This document shows, in pieces, positions 12,151 through 22,100 of a DNA stretch of 64,000 nucleotides (within the stretch, counting starts at the first letter, position 1; each line of letters starts with the position of its first letter). Origin of the DNA: Palaemon carinicauda (lineage: Eukaryota; Arthropoda; Malacostraca; Decapoda; Palaemonidae). The stretch covers positions 63,667,081-63,731,080 of the forward strand of contig NC_090757.1 of assembly GCF_036898095.1 (NCBI RefSeq), read 5' to 3'. The translations under genes and the position numbers were made by a program. The notes beneath the pieces were generated by a model. The model did not search any database. It had not been told where the DNA came from and saw only the letters and a program-made list of their open reading frames with translations.

Positions 12151-15100
12151 CTCTCTCTCTCCCTCTACCTCTCTCTCTCTCTACCTCTCTCTGGGCTACT
12201 TTTCACTACCTCCCATTCCTTACCTCTCTCTATCTCTCTAACAAATGATATCTTTGTTACTCCTCAAAGTTTCATTTATATTGAAAATCAATCATGATTC
12301 AATTTTCCTTACTTTCTCCAATCTCGCACCATCGGTCACATCGCGGTATTTTCGAAATTTCCGGAAAATCTGCGATATATGTATATACATGGGTTATGAA
12401 AAAAATCTGCGAAGTGGTGAATCCGCGATGGTCGAACCGCGAAGTAGCGAGGGCTCACTGTACTATATTTCATCTATTTTCATGTAGACTTATCCAATAA
12501 TTAATCACGTTTTTCTAAGAGGAACGTTTAAAAAAATAAAGTAAATATGCAAATAATAGTAAAAAAAAAAATCCCATTTGTTTCTTTTTGGATGTCGACT
12601 ACCTCCCAAAATTGTGGGAAGTGTAATGGTAGATAGATTTTATTATTATTATCAAAAAGTATGATTTTTTTATGTTCTCTAGTAATATTGAATTGGAGTT
12701 TTGGCATAGGACAAATCTGTATTTTATATTTTATTAGAGAAATTCTCTGAAACCGGAGGAAACCTTTTACAGGTAAAAAGTCCTCTGAATAACAATTTTC
12801 ATTTGTGCTGAATTAGTGAGAGATTTGTATTTTTAAAGGGCTAATTTTTATATATAATATAAAATTATTCTATGTATGTATAGCAGTTGTTTTGATGATT
12901 GATTTTAATTTTGTAATATTCAAGTTTCAATATAAAATGTACCCATTTTGTGAGTTTTACATTATCTTGGCTATTTAGTAAAAGTAATATGTATTAGATA
13001 CAGTATGTTCTAATAGAGTTGTTCTGTATAAAATTACATATGGTACTTGCTTAAGTTCCTACAAGCTACAATGTATTTCATATATTAAGCAATGTATAAA
13101 GTACATGTATTAATATTTTTGTTGAGTAATGACTCCTGAACTCTAAATCTTACTGAAGGATATTAACCCTTGATGTCAAGTAAAAAGTAAAACAGAAAGT
13201 ATGAGTATTCAAAAGGTTAAATAGAACGTACTGTAAGCATATTTAAAAGGTTAAATAGAAAATACCGTATGCCTAATCAAAAGATTAAATAGAAAGTATT
13301 CATAATCAAAAGGTTAAATAGAAAGTATGCAAAATCAACTCTGAAGTGTGCCATAAGATCAATTTATTTATTTCTTGCACAGTGTGAACGAAGCCATGCT
13401 AGAGATAAAAAATCAGCGGCGGAAACTCCTTCCAATAATAACTTGCCATGAAACTGATGATCACCTTGGTTCCATTTCATCCAATGTAAGTAAAGGCTTT
13501 TGTTTTGTAAGTTAAAAGGAATATTCTTATTGAATCAAATTATGTTATGTGTAGTATTCACATTGGAACTAAAATCATAATATAAAATGGTTGCAGAGTA
13601 TATTATTAGAAATTAATACTGTGTATCAGCAGTATATAATATAGATGCCCATACAAATTACAAACCATTAGTTTATCAATTCCTGTGTATATGGTAAACA
13701 TAGTGGGCATTGATAAACTACTAAAATTGCAGTGCATAAGACTTCTTGTTGTTATAAGGATTTCATTTTACCTATCATTTGTTCACAGTTTCACCTCAAC
13801 TGATTTCAAATGCTCCAAAAATTATCTTCTTTTGCATAGAACTCTTCTCAGACAACCACTTTCAAAAGGATTCATCCAAACCAATCAGTGGTATATCTAA
13901 CGAATGGAGGCTATCCATTGTATTCTCCGCAACAAAGGGTTATTGTGGCCTTCTAGATCTATCATATATTCGATAAGACAATCTACCAACAATCTGTAGC
14001 TGAAACAGTACAGTAGTATATCTATTTTGACTAGTGATAATCTACACATGTATCAATGACTAGAACTAGTTTGAGTAATATTGTTAATTTTGACATTTTT
14101 TTTTTTTTACGAAGAGAAACTTTTTTTTTTTTAGCCATTGGGGGATATAGATCCATGCTGAATTCTGTACTCAAGCATCTGGGATTAGATCTTTTCATTT
14201 CAGATACTATAACAGATGCATGTAGGGCTTTTAGTATTGAAAGACTTCCAGTAGTTGGGTATATTTTTGGGAATTTAGATTTAGTTGTACAATATTTAAA
14301 AGGTTTGGATTTTGAACCTTTGGAAAATCTTTTGATTAAAGATCTCTCAGCTAAAACACTTTTCTTTTTGCATTAGCTTCAGCTAAATGCATAAATAAAC
14401 TACAAGTACTATCTTCTAAGGTAGGCTTTGGAGATCATATGATGATGATATCTCTTCTGCCTACTTTCAGATCTACAAATGATTTTAGGACAATGAGTTT
14501 GCCACAATTTTTTTACAGCTCCCCTCTTGGGAAAAGAATGTGAGCATGACATCAGAAAATACTGTATTTTTCTGTAAAAAGCAATTCATTATTATTTGGA
14601 CAAAACTATGAACATCAGAGGTGATCATAATTTGCTTTGGGGATTAGAATTCCAAATTGACCTTCAAATTGATCTGTCCAAAAAAATGTAGTCTTATCTT
14701 CTGAAAAGTTTAGTCACAAAAGCTCATACAGAATTAATCCAAGTCAAATGAAACCCTTAAAGGTTATGATTCATGTTATAAGTGCAACTATATTCCTTAA
14801 TTTCTGCAGAAATCTTTATTTGGAATGGAAAGAGTTTTGATGGCAGCTCAACTGCATACAAAGTATTTTTTGCAAAACATTCTCTTAAAGGATCTTGGTT
14901 TGTTTATCAAGAATGCTGGGCTTTAGGTCCTATAGTGGCCGCAACTTAAATTATAATTTTAGTTACATGATGTTGGGCTTACGTAAATATGTAATTAGGA
15001 AAAAATTTGAGGGCCATATTTCAAATATGCTTTGATATGGATCATTAGGTCCACCAATAACCTAGACTTCACTAGTTTAGATTGTTAATTATTTTCATTA

Positions 15101-15252
15101 TTTTAGAAGTATAAATGACCTCTCTTTCTTTCTTACTGGTAACCCATCTCCATCAGAGTGTGGGAGCAGCAATATGGACATCAGGGGAGGTTCATGGAAA
15201 TAAATGAAATTTCAACCATGTAATCTTTATTTCTCTACATAGTTCCTTTATG

Positions 15253-15339
<87 letters not shown>

Positions 15340-18300
15340 TGTATATGAATCAGATTGGGAAGTTACAGCAAGTGGAGAGTGAATTTATGAAATATAGTTT
15401 GGATATATTGGCCCTAAGTGAAATGCATTTTAAGGGGATTGCTAAGGAAACTTTAGACCAAGGGAATATATATATTTACTCAGGAAGATCAGATGAAGCT
15501 GGAAGAGAAGGGGTAGGAATGATGATGACACCAAGAGCAGAAAAGGCATTAACCGATTGGAGAGCTGTAAATAGTAAATTGTTACTAGCAAAGTTCAAAT
15601 AAAAGCTCTGCAATATGAAAATGAAGTGACTCCAAGACTACTTACAAGATTATTTTGTAGAATGGAGCATGAAGAGGCAAAACCTGATGAATGGGATTCA
15701 GGAGTGTTGGTGAAAATAGCTAAAAATGGAGACCTGACTGATTGCATTAATTACAAAGGCATAAGACTTACGTCAGTTGTTTTGAAAATATCGTATGCTT
15801 ATTCTTAAGAGACCGGAGAGGAAGATTGATGAAAAGTTGAGCAATGAACAAGCAGGATTTAGAAAAGGTAGAAGTTGCACTGACCAAATTTTCATTTTGA
15901 GACATGTTGTACAGCAATGCGTAGAATATACAAATCCCATTTTGATGGTATTTTTGAACTATGAAAAAGTCTTGGATAGTGTGCACCGGCCAATTTTGTG
16001 GAGAGTCCTCTGTTATTATGGAATTCCTCTTAAATATGTAAATTTGATGAAGTCTGTTCATGAGCATAGCAAGTGCAAAGTTAATGTTAATGGAGTCTTA
16101 TCAAGTGAGTTTCCAGTGAACAGCAGAGTTGTTGTTTATCCTCCTCATGGACTTTGTAATGTGTAGAACAGTCAGAGATGGTGGAGAAGGATTGGTGATA
16201 GGAATTTAGCAGACCCAGAGTATGCTGTCCTTCTTAGCAGAACACCACACGATTTGCAATGCTTGCTTACCAGAATGCATGAAATATCACACAAGGTGGG
16301 GCTGAAGATATATAGAAGAAAGACAGAGATGGTGAGAATGGAGTATGCAATGGAAGATGATATAACATTGTAAGGAGAAAGGATTAATGAGGTAGAATTA
16401 TTCAAGTACTGTATTTAGGAACAATGATCTCGAATACAGGGTCTTTAGAATTACCTTAGAGTTTAGATTGAAAAAATCAAACCAGACAATGGCTAGGTTA
16501 AGTAAAGTAAAATGTGGAAATCAAATTGCCTAAAATTTCATTTAAAATCAAACTATATATCAGTTTGGTGAGATCAGTGTTACTCTATGGACATGAGGCA
16601 TGGTATGGCAATTAAACAATCTCCAATAGATTTAGTAAGATTTGAGAATAAAGCCCTCAGAAGGATATTGGGAGTTAAATGGCAGGACAGGATTAGAAAT
16701 GAAACTATAAGAGAGATTACTGGAGTACCATATGTGGATGAGATCCTGATGAGGGGTAGATGGAGATGGTTTGGGCATGATCTTCGCACTCCTTGAGAGA
16801 GATTAGTTCACCAAACGTTTAACTGGGCTCCACAAGGCACTAGAAGAATTGGAAGACGCAGGCCTACATGGCTTAGGACTATAAAGCACGAAATAGGAGA
16901 TGATGAATGGAAAAGTATTGATTTAAAAGCTCAAGACAGAGACGACTGGCGAAATCTAACTGAGGCCCTTTGCATCAATAGACATAGAAGGAGATGATGA
17001 TGAGCTAAGCATTTCTGAGCGATTTGGAACATGAAGCAATGGCGCCAACCGCATGCCTGCCTCAGAACAATTAAAGCATGGAAATCGAAATAAACAGGGG
17101 ATGGAAACGCAAAATTCTCCAACACACGAAAAAGGGGTACTCAACTTAGTCGATGAGGAAGAAGCTGAAGCATCCATGATCGAAAATCACTCAAAAAGTT
17201 AAGAAAAACTAGCAGAAACTTTTCAACCGACCGTCGAAGATGGCAGCTGCAAAGGGGGAATGGTTCAACAGGAAACGTGTTAGTTGGACCATATTGAGAT
17301 CGGGAGTTGTAACGGCTCTCTTACCCACATATCCTACATTCACCTTTCCTTCCAGACAAGGTTAACTCTATTTGGGGAAGGATAACCATGGCTTGTTATT
17401 AACATGAAATATCCCATGTAGAAGCTGCCAATGAGGAACTTCCATCAGGACGACATGACTCGAGCCCAAAAAGGAATTTTTTCTCTCAGTACTGTACTCT
17501 TATCATTACATTTCCTATAGAATTATTTTACATGTCAAAGGACCCTGTTGAGATCCCAAGCAGTGATTTTTAGTCGTTTTGGCAGTTACCCAAAATGTTG
17601 CCCACATTAATCATGGCAGTTCATTTTATATAATTATGCTTATGAAAGTGTTACGGAAACAAAAATTAATGCAGACATTTTTATTTATGCAATAGCACAT
17701 CTGCATAACAATAATACACAAGAACAAAATTATTTTTTTTCATGATATGAAATCAAATGTATAATTAGGCTATGATTTATCATTGTGGAGGAATAAAAAT
17801 GAAATTATTCATACAGGCGTACTTAACATGCACTAGGATACTATTACAATCAATGAGAATCCTGACAAAGGATCGTTTTGATTATTGCCTCAAATATGGC
17901 TCATTTTTATGATAGACTACCTCTCAGGTCATCCTCTGGTTGGAGGTGGTTTCTGAACTTTCTCTTTGTGACTGCGAGGACTGAAAATCCTGCCTCATAC
18001 AAGAAAGCTGTAGTAAAGGGATGAAGTGCTTTTAGGACTAAGCCTCCTTGAATCAGCCTTTCTTTGTATACTTTTACCCAAGACAAGCTCAGTGATAACC
18101 TTTTGAAATTGAAATGAAATGTTTCATCATTTTAAATCTCGATAAACTGTTTCTGTAGCTTGCTGATGTTAACACTATTTTGAGGCAGGTATTCAGCTTC
18201 ATTGTCAAAGGGTTTTTATTTATTTGTATTTTTTGCAATGGTATGATCAAATCCTTTGATCGTGTTGCGTTTATGTTATACAGTAATGTTTTGGACTTGG

Positions 18301-19137
18301 TTGAGAGAAAAATCATCTTTCACCAATACATTCAGAGAGGGAAATGATGCAGTCTCTCCAGCTTTAATTTTATTCATTCACAACTCAAGTTTTCATTTGA
18401 ATGAAGAAAGTTTCTCAGAAGGTGTTCAAGGAATTTCAGCTAAGATATTTGTAATGTTATGCTTTAATATTTATGAGTTATGTCTTTTAATGCAACAGTT
18501 TTCTAATAATAACTATAAAAAGAGTATTGGGGAAATAATATGCTCCTAAAATTATAACTCATGGAAACCTATTGAAATAGAACCTAGGTTTAAGACCTAA
18601 GCGTCTAAAGCTGATACACATCAGGCATGGTTCATAATTTGGCAGAAGGTTTATACGATTGCATGCCCTTACAGTCTTCAATGACAGCTATTGGTGGTGG
18701 GCCTAACCTTTGACTAAATAGTCCAACTGCAAGGTAGCAGTTTCCACAGTTTTTGGCAGTGGTCCTAGCCTTTTATTAATAAGCAAGATTTCAGGGCAGC
18801 AGAAGAAAATAATTTACTGTTTACCAGGGATCCTTCCCTCTAAAAATAAGTCCAACTTTATAATGATTGAAAAAGTATATGGCTTCTTAAGAAAACCCAT
18901 CAGAGGCTGGAACCTGATAACCGATGTTAGCCCTCTCAACTGCTTTCTTGTCCAAATCTCAAGGGTGGAAATCATTGGAATATCTCTACAAGTTCAACTT
19001 TATAGATAAATTTGAGGAGTACTCCTGAAATTAGAATGCTACCAGACACACTAAAAGTGTCACTTTCACAGCCCTACATTGACTATTTTTTCTTGAGTTA
19101 CAAAAGCAAATATGGGCCTAGCCAACTTCAAAGGTTA

Positions 19138-19169
<32 letters not shown>

Positions 19170-22100
19170 TACTGTCAGTGCAGCAAAGTTTAATAACAGC
19201 CACTTATCATTCAACTTTTTTCTTGAGTATTTTATTCTGATTTAAAGTATCATGATAAGAGTTTGCAGTTTTACTTAAGTATTGAGTGCTATCATCAGGC
19301 AAGTTACAATCTAACTTAAGTTTGTAAAAAAGAAAAAAAAATTTAATGGATTTTTTTTTCACAACAGGTAGCAGTACTCATTTCATGGTTATAATTGAAC
19401 TTTGGACTGATGATGAAAGCACTGAAATATCTTTGATGTTATCCTAAGTTTTTTATTAATTTGTTGTAAATCATGATAAGTAAGTTAAAGTAAAAAGCAA
19501 TGGTTTTGATATTGGGCAACCCAGTTTAAAAAGAAAGGAGTTTGGTAGGATACTTTTTAGAAAAACACACTCTAGTAAAGACTTTTAGTAGAGCAACTTG
19601 TGTTGTTTACTCTGTACCTTGAATTATGATGTCCATTTTAGATTTTTAAGATAATTTACATTATTTTGCAGTCTTAAGTAAGGAATCATACCAATCTTTT
19701 TTCCTGTATTTTTTCCAGTTACCACCAGAATTAATGATGGTACTCAAGCAAGTGATGAATCCAGAAACAATGCGTAAAATGATTGCCTCTGTAGATGTTA
19801 ACTCACTAACTCCAGCAGAAAGTTATGAATCAGCCCAAGTAATGCCATTGGACTCTTCACCATCAAGAAGACTTTTACCTGAAAATGCTGAGAATGATCC
19901 CATAAAAAATCAGTTCCATACAAAACCAAAGAGACTTTGCAATAAAGTTTCTGCTCGCAAATCAGTGGGAGATACATGGGTTTCCCCCAAAGATGAAGAT
20001 GATGCGTGGCACAAAGTGACGAAGAAGCGGCCAAATCTAGATGAGTTTACTACAGTTGTCAGTAAAAAATTCTCTTTCCAACCAGATTCCCCCTGTCCAG
20101 ATTTACTTCATCCAAATTATAAAACATCTTCAAGCCAAAATTATAGCCCAGAAACCTCCCCTCAACCATGTTTATCTCCCACTACTTCTATAGTACCTGA
20201 AAATGTGAAAATCCATCAATCAGGTATCTGCCATCAATATAGCAGTAATATCGATAATTGTGATAACAGCAGTCAAAATCATAGTGGTGAAAGTAGTGTC
20301 ATCCCTCCTAACATGTCCCAACAATATTTAAAAATGGATGCAGTCTCTCCAGATGAGTTGTGGAAACCTGTTACTCCATCTGCATTTTCACCCCAAAGTA
20401 GTGGACAGGGATTTTTAATTTCGGAAGGTGATTGCAAAACTATTAACATGCCATCTCCGAGTAGAAACAATCAGAGAACAGCTTTGGTTATTGCAGATTC
20501 TCCTAGTTTTGACCAAAGTATAGGAGTAGCATTCTCTCCAGGTTTACGGGACTTGAGAATAAATGACTGTGAAAATCCCCAAACCAATCAACATCACAGA
20601 AGTGAGGATTTATCTCCAGATTTTACTACCCTTAGTGGAACAGAAGTTCCAGCAATAGAGTGCAATCTTATTCAGACCAGATGTGATACAGTGTGCTTGC
20701 CCAGTGGTCAGAACCAGGGCATTGAAAGCTACAACCAAAGTACAAGTCTTGGTATATCTTATCCAAGAAGCTACAACCAAAATAAATACCCAGTGTCACC
20801 ACCTAGTAGGAACAGTGGACATGATGAAAAATTTATCCATGCAACCCCAGACACTGATGTAAGTGCTTGTAAAGTTATTTCTAGTACCGCACCATCTCAT
20901 TGTAGTTACCAGTTCAGTGCTTCACCATTGAATGATCATTCAACAATATTATCACCGAAGCTGTATGCTCAATACCAGCCAGGTTCTCCAGGCATTAATT
21001 ACTCAGTTAGTCAATCTCAGTACCCATATACTATTCCTGCTCAAGACCAAGGCTACACAGTACCTCCCCATACTCTTTCTAGTACCAGTTCTGGATATTG
21101 CACAGACTTCTCTCCACAACTACAGAAACAGCAACAGGGTTTACAAGGAATAACACTCCCTCCTAATCAAGAATCAAACCTCCATGCTGTTCCCATTACC
21201 ACCTCATATAATGTTTCTATGGGTGAATCAGGGACTTCAGGTGAGTTAAACAGAATTTGTTTTATTAATTTCACTAATGTAAACACAAACTTTCTGTCTT
21301 ACTATATTTACTTATTTTTTTTATGTCAAATTTATATTGGGGCCTTGCTCAATTTATAAAAAACATGTACGGTATATACTCAAAAGACTGAGTATTATGC
21401 ACTGCTTTTTGCATTTAAAAGTATTATGGTACCTATTACAGTGCAGATAGTCTAGTATTAGTTGTCTTATTCATGCATGATATGAGACCTCGTAAAAAGT
21501 AATATTCGGATTATTTTTATACCAGACAAACAAAACAGCATGTGTGCAATACAAAATCGTTTCAAGTAAAAAATGTGAAAGACCATAATGACGGGATAAA
21601 GTGCAAGGAAATCCAGAAATATATTGCTCTCACATCAAGAAAGTATCTATCAAGTATGTAGTAGGTACAGTACTGGTATTTACATACTGCTTATTACTGA
21701 TATTCAAAACTTGTGCAAATTTATACTGAATCACACAAGTGAAATTGTCATATAATTTAACCACATTAATCCAATACAGGAACCCCTTCAACTTGAATGC
21801 TACAGTGGCTTTGGTTGCCTGATGTAAAAAAAAATGCCCTTTAATACATCCTATACTTGAACCTTCATAAGATATCTAACTACAGTAACAGTAAATCTAT
21901 GTAGTTTTATAACCTAAATTAAACTGTTCCTTATACTTAACCTTAAATTCAAAAGATTTATCCAATAGATTATGTGTAAAACATGAGAGCCTAACAAAAA
22001 AAATCATAGTGTACTTTACAGTAATAATGTAGTTGGTAAAATACTATAGTCTGAGTTGTACTTTTGTTGTGATAGTTTTTTTTCTAATTCTCATGAAGCG

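Larger units (their letters stand above)
10639..12460. mobile_element. Non-autonomous pogo/Tigger-like DNA transposon, 1.8 kb
   Basis: It starts CAGTGAACCCTCG and ends with the imperfect inverse CGAGGGCTCACTG, both ends flanked by TA. This fits a TA target-site duplication of the Tc1/mariner-pogo superfamily. No transposase frame is present. Inside are (GA)n at 11301-11336, (CT)n at 11540-11602 and 12077-12200, and a perfect short hairpin (TTATGACGCCG...CGGCGTCATAA, 11098-11130). Confidence 0.75.
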
